From: an uncultured Myxococcales bacterium
GTDB taxonomy: Bacteria > Myxococcota > Myxococcia > Myxococcales > Myxococcaceae
Length of the DNA: 64,000 bases
Direction: 5' to 3'
NCBI GenBank assembly: GCA_937980205.1
Contig: CALJKW010000021.1
Location: 62,001 to 126,000 of the forward strand
Shown here one piece after another: positions 7,402 through 14,755 of this stretch (position 1 is its first letter; every line of letters begins with the position of its first letter). The notes under the pieces are model-generated. The model had not been told where the DNA came from. It was given only the letters and a program-made list of their open reading frames with translations, and did no database searches. Both the position numbers and the translations under genes were made by a program.

Positions 7402-8448
7402 TCAGTACGTGTTCGCGCTCACGTACCGTTCGCAGGTCTCCACTTCCTTGGCGTACTCGGAGCCCTCGGCGAATTTGAGGAAGTTCTGGCAGGCGGTCTT
7501 GGCCTGCTTGTCGTTGCGGTCGTCCTTGAAGATCTCGAACAGGCCGAAGTGGCAGGGTGCGTACCGCGCGTCGAACTTGAGGCAGCGGAGGTAGGCGCGC
7601 TTCTCGTCGTTGCGCAGGCCCTTGTCGCGGAAGGTGCGGGCCAGGGCGTATTCGTTGGGAGCGTCGCGCTTGCCCTCTTTGGCTTCCTTCACGTTCTGGA
7701 GCGACTCTTCCTGGAGCTTGGCGCTCTTGTTCACGACGGCGATGTTGCGGCGGCACTCGGCCTTGTTGGGGTCGGACTCGATGCAGGACTCGTAGGCGTC
7801 CTTGGCCTCGGCGGCCTTGCCGGCCTCGGCGAGGACGTTGCCGAGCTCGAGCCAGGCGTCGGTGAACTTGGGGTCGAGCTCGAGCGCCTTGCGCAGCTGC
7901 TCTTCGGCCTCGTCGAGGGCGCCTTCGTCGTGAGCGATCTTGCCGAGCATGGCGTACGGGTCGGCGAGGTTGCGGTTGACCGCGATGACGGTGCGGAACT
8001 CCTTCTTGGCCTGGTCCATCTTGTTCATGCCCATGAAGGTGAGGGCGAGGTTGTAGCGGGCCTCGTTGAAGTCGGGGTTCACCTTCAGCGCCCGCTGGAA
8101 GTTGTCGTGCGCTTTCCCGTACTGGCGGTTCTTGTAATAGACGAAGCCCAGGTTGTTGTAGGCGCCGGCGTGCTCCTGGTTGTAGCGCAAGGCCTTGATG
8201 AAGAAGTCCTTGGCGTTGTCCTCTTGACCGCGCTTCATGGCGATGAGGCCCTTGTTGACCCAGGGATCCGCGTACTGCGGTGCAAACTGGATCGAGAGGT
8301 CGCACTGGACTTCGGCGGTGGTGAGGTCTCCGGCGCCGAGGTACTCGGCGCACAAGTCGGAGGCCTCGACCGCGCGGGGATGCGGCGGGGGTGCGTGGAG
8401 GCAGGCTGCGGTTCCGACTGCGTAAACCAGCAGAAAGTGTCGCTTCAT
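7402..8448 (-). CDS. TPR-repeat lipoprotein (Tgl/PilF-like architecture)
   Basis: A 348-residue protein. I chose the ATG at 8448 because it gives a lipoprotein signal peptide (MKRHFLLVYAVGTAAC, Cys at residue 16); upstream in-frame codons read into the divergent gene. At least six TPRs run from about residue 40 to 240 (such as WVNKGLIAMKRGQEDNAKDF and AYNNLGFVYYKNRQYGKAHD). The C-terminal part (about 240-348) is Cys-containing and less regular. Multi-TPR lipoproteins such as Tgl and PilF are pilotins that place secretins in the outer membrane. This one is longer than Tgl and its partner is unknown. It is in an operon with the FHA gene and divergent from a small beta-barrel gene 34 bases away. 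Confidence 0.85.
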   Translation of the reverse strand: MKRHFLLVYAVGTAACLHAPPPHPRAVEASDLCAEYLGAGDLTTAEVQCDLSIQFAPQYADPWVNKGLIAMKRGQEDNAKDFFIKALRYNQEHAGAYNNLGFVYYKNRQYGKAHDNFQRALKVNPDFNEARYNLALTFMGMNKMDQAKKEFRTVIAVNRNLADPYAMLGKIAHDEGALDEAEEQLRKALELDPKFTDAWLELGNVLAEAGKAAEAKDAYESCIESDPNKAECRRNIAVVNKSAKLQEESLQNVKEAKEGKRDAPNEYALARTFRDKGLRNDEKRAYLRCLKFDARYAPCHFGLFEIFKDDRNDKQAKTACQNFLKFAEGSEYAKEVETCERYVSANTY

Positions 8449-8482
8449 CTTGGGCAGCGCGAGTGTACGATGCAGCTTCACC

Positions 8483-9028
8483 ATGCGAAAGACCCGCTTC
8501 GGGCTCGTTCTTGTCGTGGCGCTGCTGGGTGGCTTCGAGGCGCGTGCGCAGTTCGCGAACAAGAGCCTCGGCCTGGAGCTCGGCGGCTTCTCGTTCAACG
8601 ACCGCAACATGACGGTCGGGATCTGCGCCCAGCTCGAGGGCACCTTCTACGTCGAGAGCGGCTTCGAGATCGGCATTCGCGTGCCGTTTGCGTGGATGCT
8701 GACGCGGACGCCGCCGCAGCTGTTCGGCACCGGCGGTCAGCTGCACTTCCGGTACCTGTTCAGCGAAGAGTCGTTGCGGCCGTACGTCGGGCTCGCGATC
8801 GACGTGCTCGTGATCATCGGGAACCCGGACCCGAGCGGCAGCGACAGCCAGAGCGGCAACAAGACGGTGTTCTTCGGGCCGCAGGCGTTCGCGGGGCTCG
8901 AGTACTTCGTGTCCGACTCGATCGCGATCGGGGCCCGAGGCTTCTTCACCGGGCACATCGCGGTGAACAACCAGAACGCGTTCCGGCCGACCTTTGGCGG
9001 GTACGCCGGGATGCACGTCTACTTCTGA
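8483..9028 (+). CDS. Small outer-membrane beta-barrel protein
   Basis: A 181-residue protein starting at ATG 8483, with a clear Sec signal peptide (MRKTRFGLVLVVALLGGFEARA, cleavage after Ala-Arg-Ala). The mature part has alternating hydrophobic beta-strand patterns and ends in a terminal aromatic strand, HVYF, as is usual for outer-membrane barrels of about eight strands. Start sites of this gene and the TPR lipoprotein are 34 bases apart, so their promoters overlap. No transport function can be read from the sequence. The longer frame from 8450 would add residues before the signal peptide and is unlikely. Confidence 0.8.
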   Translation: MRKTRFGLVLVVALLGGFEARAQFANKSLGLELGGFSFNDRNMTVGICAQLEGTFYVESGFEIGIRVPFAWMLTRTPPQLFGTGGQLHFRYLFSEESLRPYVGLAIDVLVIIGNPDPSGSDSQSGNKTVFFGPQAFAGLEYFVSDSIAIGARGFFTGHIAVNNQNAFRPTFGGYAGMHVYF

Positions 9029-9068
9029 GCGGCGGGCGGATACCCGGCGCGCCTTCTCCAGGCCTCAG

Positions 9069-9905
9069 CTACTTCTGAAGGGCGAAGCGGCTCATCGTCG
9101 CGCCGGCCTTCTTGCGCTCGGTGTTGCGCGCGACGAGCGCGGCGGCGACGAGGAGCACGAGCTTCTCGTCGGAGAGGTGCTGGGGCTTGTGGAAGTCGGC
9201 GTCGTCTTCGAGCCGCTGCGCGAGGCTCTGGAAGAGCGAGAGGCGGGCTTCCATGCCGAGCTCCTCGCGGCGCAGCGCGGCGGCGAAGATCAGCGCTTCT
9301 TCCTCGGAGGTGAGGCGCGCGACGCGCGCGCGGAACGTGGGGTCCTGCAGCAGGGTGAGCTCGACGTCGGGGCGCGCGAGCGAGGCCGGGATCTTGAGGC
9401 GGCGCTCGCGCACGACGACGGTGCCGGCGAGCATGTCGCCGAGGCGCTGGTGGGACTTGGAGAGGAACGCGCAGGCTCCTCCGACGGCGTAGAAGCCGGG
9501 CCCGGCCATGCCGAAGAACATCGCGGGCAGGCGATCGAAGGGGCGGGCGAGGTTGCGCAGGGCGGCGTGGAGGAAGCCGATGCGGACGCCGCTCTCCTGG
9601 ATGACGCGGAGGCCCAGGGCCTTCTTGCCGAGCGTCTGACCGGACCACATCGTCTCGAGGAGGATGAAGTAGCCCCAGTCGACGAGGAACCAGGCGACCA
9701 TGAACAGCGCGGAGGCGAAGCCGGGCATGGCGGAGCCGGCGAGGCTGACGACGATGCCCAGGATGACGACGAGGCCGAAGATGATGAGCGAGTCGATGAG
9801 CCACGCCAGCAGGCGGCTCATCATTCCGGCGAGGACGAAGTCGAACTCGACGTACTCGGGGGTCAGGACCGCGTGATTGCCGTCGAGGAGCCGTTCGCCC
9901 GCCAC
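9069..9905 (-). CDS. RDD family membrane protein
   Basis: A 278-residue protein. The chosen start is GTG 9905 (VAGERLLDGNHAVLTPEYVEF); longer frames run antisense into the divergent gene. The RDD domain covers residues about 20-165: it begins GMMSRLLAWLIDSLIIF with the Arg and Asp that name the family, and also has SGQTLGKKALGLRV and QRLGDMLAGTVVV. Three hydrophobic segments are seen. The C-terminal 100 residues are a cytoplasmic Arg/Glu-rich helical region. Gene context is 28 bases from a divergent SpoIIM-family gene and next to a DUF58/MoxR operon. This RDD-SpoIIM-DUF58-MoxR neighbourhood recurs in myxobacteria and actinobacteria, but its function is not known. Confidence 0.9.
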   Translation of the reverse strand: MAGERLLDGNHAVLTPEYVEFDFVLAGMMSRLLAWLIDSLIIFGLVVILGIVVSLAGSAMPGFASALFMVAWFLVDWGYFILLETMWSGQTLGKKALGLRVIQESGVRIGFLHAALRNLARPFDRLPAMFFGMAGPGFYAVGGACAFLSKSHQRLGDMLAGTVVVRERRLKIPASLARPDVELTLLQDPTFRARVARLTSEEEALIFAAALRREELGMEARLSLFQSLAQRLEDDADFHKPQHLSDEKLVLLVAAALVARNTERKKAGATMSRFALQK

Positions 9906-9933
9906 GGTTTGTAGTCTACGCTTCCGGGCCGCG

Positions 9934-10962
9934 ATGGAGATCGCCGAGTTCGTCGAGCTGAAGCGGCCGCGCTGGGCAGCGCTCGAGAAGCTGCTCGACA
10001 AGGCGGAGAACGCGGGTCTCAAGTCGCTGAACCTCGACGAGGCGCGCGCGCTGTCGCGGCTGTACCGGGGCACGTCGTCGGACCTGCTGTGGGTGCGGGC
10101 GCGCGCCGGGTCGGCGGACGTGAACGCGTACCTGAACGATCTCGTCGCGCGGGCGTATGCGCTGACGTACCCGGGAAAGCGCGTGCGGATGTCGGAGATC
10201 ACGGCGTTTCTGCTCACCGGGTTTCCGGATCTGCTCAGGCGCGAGTGGCGCGCGTTCGCGGCGGCGGTGCTCGTGCTGGCGGCGGGCTACGTGTTCGGGT
10301 GGGTCGGGATGATGTTCGACCCCGATGCCGCGCTGTACCTGGTCGACGAGCAGCACCTGCACCTGGACCCGGTGAAGCGGGCGGAGGCCGAGGCGAAGGA
10401 GGAGCGCTCGTCGGTGCAGTCGCAGGCCGCGTTCTCGAGCTTCCTGTTCACACACAACATCGGCGTCGCGTTCTTCACGTTCGCGCTGGGCATCACGGCG
10501 GGCATCGGGTCGGCGATCATGCTGTTCATCACCGGCGTGCTGCTCGGCTCGCTGGCGTGGGTCTACGCGTCGAAGGGGCTGATGGGGTGGTTCTGGGCGT
10601 GGATTCTTCCGCACGGGATTCCGGAGATCACCGCCATCTGCATCGCCGGCGCGGCGGGGTTCATCATCGCGCGGGGGATGATCGCGCCGAAGGGGCTCTC
10701 GCGCCGGGCGGCGGTGCGGCGGGAGGCGGTCACGGCGGTGAAGCTCCTGCTCGGTACGCTCGCGCTGTTCGTGCTCGCCGGGTGCATCGAGGGGACCATC
10801 TCGCAGATTCACCCGCCGCGGCTGAGCGTGGTGTTCAAGATCTCGTTCGCGCTGGTGGTGGGCTCGGGCGTCTACTTCTACTTGCTCTCCGGGTTCTTGC
10901 GGCCGCTGAACGACCCGCTCACCCCGGTCCTCTCCCCCACGAGGGGAGAGGGGGCGCGCTGA
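9934..10962 (+). CDS. SpoIIM-family (stage II sporulation protein M / DUF95) membrane protein
   Basis: A 342-residue protein from ATG 9934. A soluble N-terminal part (residues about 1-95, with NLDEARALSRLYRGTSSDLLW) precedes multiple membrane helices. The family core is the segment HNIGVAFFTFALGITAGIGS followed by HGIPEITAICIAGAAGF. Bacillus SpoIIM takes part in peptidoglycan remodelling during engulfment; relatives outside Firmicutes usually sit with RDD, DUF58 and MoxR genes, as here, and their role is not established. The last 15 residues (PLTPVLSPTRGEGAR) are encoded by a REP-like palindrome and may not be ancestral to the protein. The original stop was probably upstream or just after the last helix. 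Confidence 0.88.
   Translation: MEIAEFVELKRPRWAALEKLLDKAENAGLKSLNLDEARALSRLYRGTSSDLLWVRARAGSADVNAYLNDLVARAYALTYPGKRVRMSEITAFLLTGFPDLLRREWRAFAAAVLVLAAGYVFGWVGMMFDPDAALYLVDEQHLHLDPVKRAEAEAKEERSSVQSQAAFSSFLFTHNIGVAFFTFALGITAGIGSAIMLFITGVLLGSLAWVYASKGLMGWFWAWILPHGIPEITAICIAGAAGFIIARGMIAPKGLSRRAAVRREAVTAVKLLLGTLALFVLAGCIEGTISQIHPPRLSVVFKISFALVVGSGVYFYLLSGFLRPLNDPLTPVLSPTRGEGAR
10929..10951. repeat. REP-like palindrome read into the end of the SpoIIM gene
   Basis: A perfect 9-bp stem, CCTCTCCCC, loop CACGA, GGGGAGAGG, directly before the stop codon of the SpoIIM-like gene and 13 bases from the convergent DUF58 gene's stop. With its flanks it matches the widespread TCACCCCGGTCCTCTCCC type of dispersed repeat seen in many high-GC genomes, whose translation gives the PLTPxLSPxRGEG peptide. 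It may act as a bidirectional terminator for the two convergent genes. Confidence 0.7.
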
Positions 10963-10963
10963 G

Positions 10964-12271
10964 CTACAGCGCTCCTCTCGCCTTGATCTCGAGGTACTTG
11001 TTCACCGCGGCGAGCGAGAGCTCGTCGGGGTTCACGTCGATCATCTGAACGCCGCCCTGGCCGATCTTCCGCTTCATCGCTTCGCGCTCGAGGAGGAGCT
11101 CGGACGCCACGGCGTGCTGGTAGGCGACTTCCGCCTCCGGCGGCTGCGCGTTGAGCAGCCCTGCGAGCGCGGTGTCCTTCACGCTGAGGCACAGCGGCAC
11201 GTGGCGCTTCGCCAGGCGGCGCATCGGGTCGACCATCGTCGACGCCTGATCTTCGTCGATGAAGTCGGTGAAGACGCAGAGCAGCGAGCGGCGGAGCAGG
11301 CGCACGTTCAGCTCTTTGAACAGCGCCAGGTAGTCGACGTACGTGAGGTGCGGGCGAGCCGAGTAGAGCGCGTCGACGATCTTGCGGTACTGGGTGCGGC
11401 CGCCGTTGGGCGCGAGGTACGACTTCACGCCGTCGGCGAAGACGACGAGGCCGACGCGGTCGCCGTTCTTGATGGCGACGAAGGCGAGGAAGAGCGCCGC
11501 GTTCACGGCGTGGTCGAGCTTGGTGAGGCCGTCGACGCGGGCGGCCATCGAGCGGCCGGCGTCGACTCCGATGAGGAGCGTCTGGCTGCGCTCGGACTCC
11601 ATCACGCGCGTGACGGGGCGGGTGCGGCGGGCGGTCGCCTTCCAGTCGACCTCGCGGACGGAGTCGCCCTGCGCGTAGTCGCGCAGGCGGGCGAACTCGG
11701 AGCCGCGCCCGTCGCGGCGCAGCTGCCGCAGGCCGAGGTTCACGAGATCGAGCGCCGCGTCCGAGAGCAGGAGGCGTGAGGCGCCGCGCAGGTCGGGGAA
11801 GACCGCGACCGCCTCGGTGAGCGCGATGCTGCGCTCGTGCCACATCAGGCCGGCCGGGCCGCGGACCCGCACGTGCACCGCGCCGAACGAGAACTTTCCG
11901 CGCTTGCGCGGCGTCACCTTGTACGCGAGCCGTGCTCGGCTGGACGCGGAGATCTTGAAGGCGAGCTCTTCCGGGTCGGCGTCGAACTCTTCGGGGACGT
12001 CGTCCTTCAGGCGCAGGTGCCAAGCGCGGCTGCTCGAGTTGATGACGTCGAGCTCGATCTTGTTGCCGACGCCGACGGAGAGGCGGTTCGGGACCCGGCG
12101 CGCGACCTTGAGCTGGGCGCGGCGGGCGAGCGCCCAGTCGAAGACGGCGAAGGCGAGGAGCGAGAAGTCGAGGAGCAGGACGAGCGCGCGCATGCCGGGG
12201 ACGAAGCCGGCGAGCAGCGTCGGCAGCGTCAGGAGGCAGAGGCTGATCCAGAGCCGCCCGGAGGGGATCAT
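10964..12271 (-). CDS. DUF58 domain protein
   Basis: A 435-residue protein. Two membrane segments lie at the N-terminus (residues about 8-50), followed by a beta-rich region and the DUF58 signature around residues 195-215 (GSEFARLRDYAQGDSVREVDWKATAR, quoted here only by its key part REVDWKATAR). A von Willebrand A-like fold follows (LLIGVDAGRSM), with the MIDAS Asp retained. DUF58 proteins almost always pair with MoxR ATPases and are thought to be their VWA-type partners. The MoxR gene lies 118 bases upstream in the same direction, separated by a large inverted repeat. It converges with the SpoIIM gene. Confidence 0.92.
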   Translation of the reverse strand: MIPSGRLWISLCLLTLPTLLAGFVPGMRALVLLLDFSLLAFAVFDWALARRAQLKVARRVPNRLSVGVGNKIELDVINSSSRAWHLRLKDDVPEEFDADPEELAFKISASSRARLAYKVTPRKRGKFSFGAVHVRVRGPAGLMWHERSIALTEAVAVFPDLRGASRLLLSDAALDLVNLGLRQLRRDGRGSEFARLRDYAQGDSVREVDWKATARRTRPVTRVMESERSQTLLIGVDAGRSMAARVDGLTKLDHAVNAALFLAFVAIKNGDRVGLVVFADGVKSYLAPNGGRTQYRKIVDALYSARPHLTYVDYLALFKELNVRLLRRSLLCVFTDFIDEDQASTMVDPMRRLAKRHVPLCLSVKDTALAGLLNAQPPEAEVAYQHAVASELLLEREAMKRKIGQGGVQMIDVNPDELSLAAVNKYLEIKARGAL

Positions 12272-12275
12272 CGGG

Positions 12276-12388
12276 CTCCGTTCGCCCTGAGCGGAGCAGC
12301 CCGAAGGGCTGCGGAGTCGAAGGGGCCCGAAGCCGACGCGCGGCTCGCTTCGACTCCGGCCTTCGGCCTCCGCTCAGCGTGAACGGAG
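12276..12388. repeat. Long imperfect inverted repeat between moxR and DUF58 genes
   Basis: The whole 118-base gap between the MoxR and DUF58 genes is a nested inverted repeat. The outer arms at 12276-12296 and 12368-12388 match at 19 of 21 positions after reverse complementing. An inner pair (CGGAGTCGAAG near 12310 and CTTCGACTCCG near 12350) extends it. The CCTGAGCGGAG and GTCGAAGG words are those of a dispersed repeat class common in proteobacterial genomes. As RNA it could form a large hairpin that lowers DUF58 expression relative to MoxR. Confidence 0.75.
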
Positions 12389-12389
12389 A

Positions 12390-13406
12390 TCATCTCGGGA
12401 CCTCTACGGCGTTCACGACTTCCTTGAGCACGTCGGCGGGCGTTGCTCCGTCGAGCTCGGCGTCGGGCGACAGCAGCAGGCGGTGCTTGAGCACCGGGCC
12501 GGCGAGGTAGCGCACGTCGTCCGGTGTCACGAACCCGCGGCCGCGCAGGGCGGCGAGCGCCTTCGACGCGAGGAGCAGGTGAACGCCTGCTCGCGGGCCG
12601 GCTCCGAGGCGGATGCGCGGAGAGCTTCGCGTCGCGGCCACCAGCTTGCGGATGTACGCGAGCACCGGCGGCTCGATGGTGACCTCCTGCAGGGCGCCGC
12701 GCGCCTGGAGCACCTGCTCCTTGGTGGTCGTCGGGTTGACGCCGGCGCGGCCGAGGTCTCCCGCGTCGAAGCCCTTGTGCACCTGGTGGAGGATGGCCTC
12801 CTCCTCGGCGTCGGCGGGGTAGCCGACGTCGATCTTGAACAGGAAGCGATCGAGCTGGGCCTCGGGGAGCGGGTAGGTGCCTTCGCTCTCGACCGGGTTC
12901 TGCGTCGCGATCACCGTGAACAGCGGCGAGAGGGTGGAGAGCTTTCCTTCGAGCGAGACCGACCGCTCCTGCATGGCCTCGAGCAGCGCGGACTGGGTCT
13001 TCGCGGGCGCGCGGTTGATCTCGTCGGCGAGCAGGAGGTCGGTGAAGATCGGGCCCTTCACCAGCACGAACGACTGCGACTTGAGGTCGAAGATGCTCGT
13101 GCCGAGGATGTCGGCGGGCATCAGGTCCGGCGTGAACTGGATGCGCTTGAACTCGGCGCTGACGCTGCGGGCGAGCGCGCGGGCCATGAGCGTCTTCGCG
13201 ACGCCGGGGACGCCTTCGAGGAGGACGTGGCCGCCGGCGAGGAGGCCGCAGAGCATGAGCTCGAGCGCTTCGTCCTGACCGACGACTGCTTTGCGGACCT
13301 CGGCCAAAGAGGCGTCACGCACCTGGTTCGCGATGCGCACGGCGGTGCCCGTCGCGGGCGGCATCGGCGGCGGAGGAGGTGGAGCCATCGGAGGGTTGGG
13401 CGTCAT
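12390..13406 (-). CDS. MoxR-family AAA+ ATPase (first copy)
   Basis: A 338-residue AAA+ protein. It has a Pro-rich N-terminus, Walker A GVPGVAKT at residues 65-72, Walker B with LLLADEINRAPAKTQSALLE, and the sensor region VIATQNPVESEGTYPLPEAQ. The C-terminal lid domain contains YIRKLVAATR and RGFVTPDDVRYLA. MoxR proteins are chaperone-like ATPases that act with VWA/DUF58 partners. It overlaps the upstream DUF4350 gene by four bases (ATGA), showing translational coupling. The second MoxR of the window, at 52817, belongs to a Bat-type operon and differs in its N-terminus and partners. Confidence 0.96.
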   Translation of the reverse strand: MTPNPPMAPPPPPPMPPATGTAVRIANQVRDASLAEVRKAVVGQDEALELMLCGLLAGGHVLLEGVPGVAKTLMARALARSVSAEFKRIQFTPDLMPADILGTSIFDLKSQSFVLVKGPIFTDLLLADEINRAPAKTQSALLEAMQERSVSLEGKLSTLSPLFTVIATQNPVESEGTYPLPEAQLDRFLFKIDVGYPADAEEEAILHQVHKGFDAGDLGRAGVNPTTTKEQVLQARGALQEVTIEPPVLAYIRKLVAATRSSPRIRLGAGPRAGVHLLLASKALAALRGRGFVTPDDVRYLAGPVLKHRLLLSPDAELDGATPADVLKEVVNAVEVPR

Positions 13407-14755
13407 CGTCTCGGATAGTGCGATGCGACGTGGGTGGAGTGAAGCTCGTTTTGCGCGGTCATGGGCCCTGCGCGTTTTCGGCGCGCCATGATCTTGCGCG
13501 CCGCCGCAGCCCGTCGCGCCACTTCGAGGACGTCGGCGTCGGAGCTCGCGGTCTGCGAGCGCGTGTGAAGGTCGGCGAGCAGGTTCGCGAGGTCGGCGCG
13601 GCCTCTTGCGGTGAGCGCGGCGGCGACGTCGCGTGCGTCGCTGCGGGCCGGCAGGCCGACGAGCTGGCTGAGCTCGGCGGTGAGCTGCTTCACGATCTCG
13701 ACGGCGGCGTGACCGAAGTGTCGGCCTTCGCGGTAGAGGCGGCTGGTGGCGAAGAGGGCGTCGGTGCCGCCGACGCGCACGTCCTCGGGGGGCGGCTTGG
13801 GGCGGCCGAAGCGGCGCAGGGCGCCGGCCCAGAGGCAGACGCCGAGGATGAGCTGGGCGATGGCGAACTGCACGCCGTAGCGGGCGGCGAAGCTCGCGAT
13901 CGAGCGGTCTCCGGTGAAGCCGTGGTGGTACTCGTCGAAGGCGACGGGGCCGGTCTTCGCGACGGTGCGAAGCGTCGAGCGCCAGAGCTGGGCGTTGTCT
14001 GCGAGCGCGAGCGCCTCGTTCATCGCGAGGTGAGGCGCGCCGATGACGACGAGGCGGCCCTGGCCGTAAGGGACGACGCCGGCGACGTACTCCTTGAGGA
14101 CGGAGTCCTGCAGCAGGGGGATGGAGCCGGCGGGGAGATCGAAGTAGCCGTGGACCTTGGCTTCGACACGCTCCACACCGGCCGTGAACGGCGAAGGCTG
14201 GGCGGGCTCGAGGGTTCGCAGGCCGAGCGAGCGGTCGGCGTGCCAGACGTGGATGTCGAGGGCGGAGAGCAGCGGGTTCTCTTTCGAGCCCCAGGGGACG
14301 TAGACGACGGTGGCTCCGCCGCGGATGTGGGCGAGGAGCTTCTCGCGCTCGGAGGCGCTGACCTCGACGGCGCGGTAGCGGCCCTTGTCGTCCTCCTCGG
14401 CCTCGGGGTCGTCGTCGGCGCCGGCGAAGCCTCCGTCGGGCCTCGAGAACGGGTTCTTCTTCCTCGGGCCTTCCTCCTCTTCTTCGAGGACGGAGAGCTC
14501 GGAGAGATCGACCCCGAGCAGCACGAGGTTCTGCTTCTCGTCGATGGCCTCGAAGCTCTGCTGGCCGCGGGTGACGGGCAGCTGCCAGGTCTCGTCGGCG
14601 AGGAGGTAGAGGGCGCGGGCTCCGTCGGGCTCGCTGCGGTAGGTCGAGAGGCGGTCGGCGAAGGCGCCGCGGGCTGCGCCCTTCAGGACGAAGGCGCCGA
14701 GGACGCCGAGCAGCACGAGGCCGCCGATCATGACGAGGGGAAAACGATCACGCAT
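13403..14755 (-). CDS. DUF4350 domain membrane protein
   Basis: A 450-residue protein. An N-terminal membrane helix (residues 7-28) is followed by an extracytoplasmic region with an acidic insert (LSVLEEEEEG and DDDPEAEEDDKG) and the DUF4350 core, which resembles a glutamine-amidotransferase-like fold (GARALYLLADETW early, VVYVPWGSKENPLL in the middle, PVAFDEYHHGFTGD later). A second helix lies near residue 295-315, then a cytoplasmic helical tail. DUF4350 proteins are standard members of MoxR-DUF58-DUF4129 operons. Start and stop overlap both neighbours. The role in the complex is unknown. Confidence 0.88.
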   Translation of the reverse strand: MRDRFPLVMIGGLVLLGVLGAFVLKGAARGAFADRLSTYRSEPDGARALYLLADETWQLPVTRGQQSFEAIDEKQNLVLLGVDLSELSVLEEEEEGPRKKNPFSRPDGGFAGADDDPEAEEDDKGRYRAVEVSASEREKLLAHIRGGATVVYVPWGSKENPLLSALDIHVWHADRSLGLRTLEPAQPSPFTAGVERVEAKVHGYFDLPAGSIPLLQDSVLKEYVAGVVPYGQGRLVVIGAPHLAMNEALALADNAQLWRSTLRTVAKTGPVAFDEYHHGFTGDRSIASFAARYGVQFAIAQLILGVCLWAGALRRFGRPKPPPEDVRVGGTDALFATSRLYREGRHFGHAAVEIVKQLTAELSQLVGLPARSDARDVAAALTARGRADLANLLADLHTRSQTASSDADVLEVARRAAAARKIMARRKRAGPMTAQNELHSTHVASHYPRR

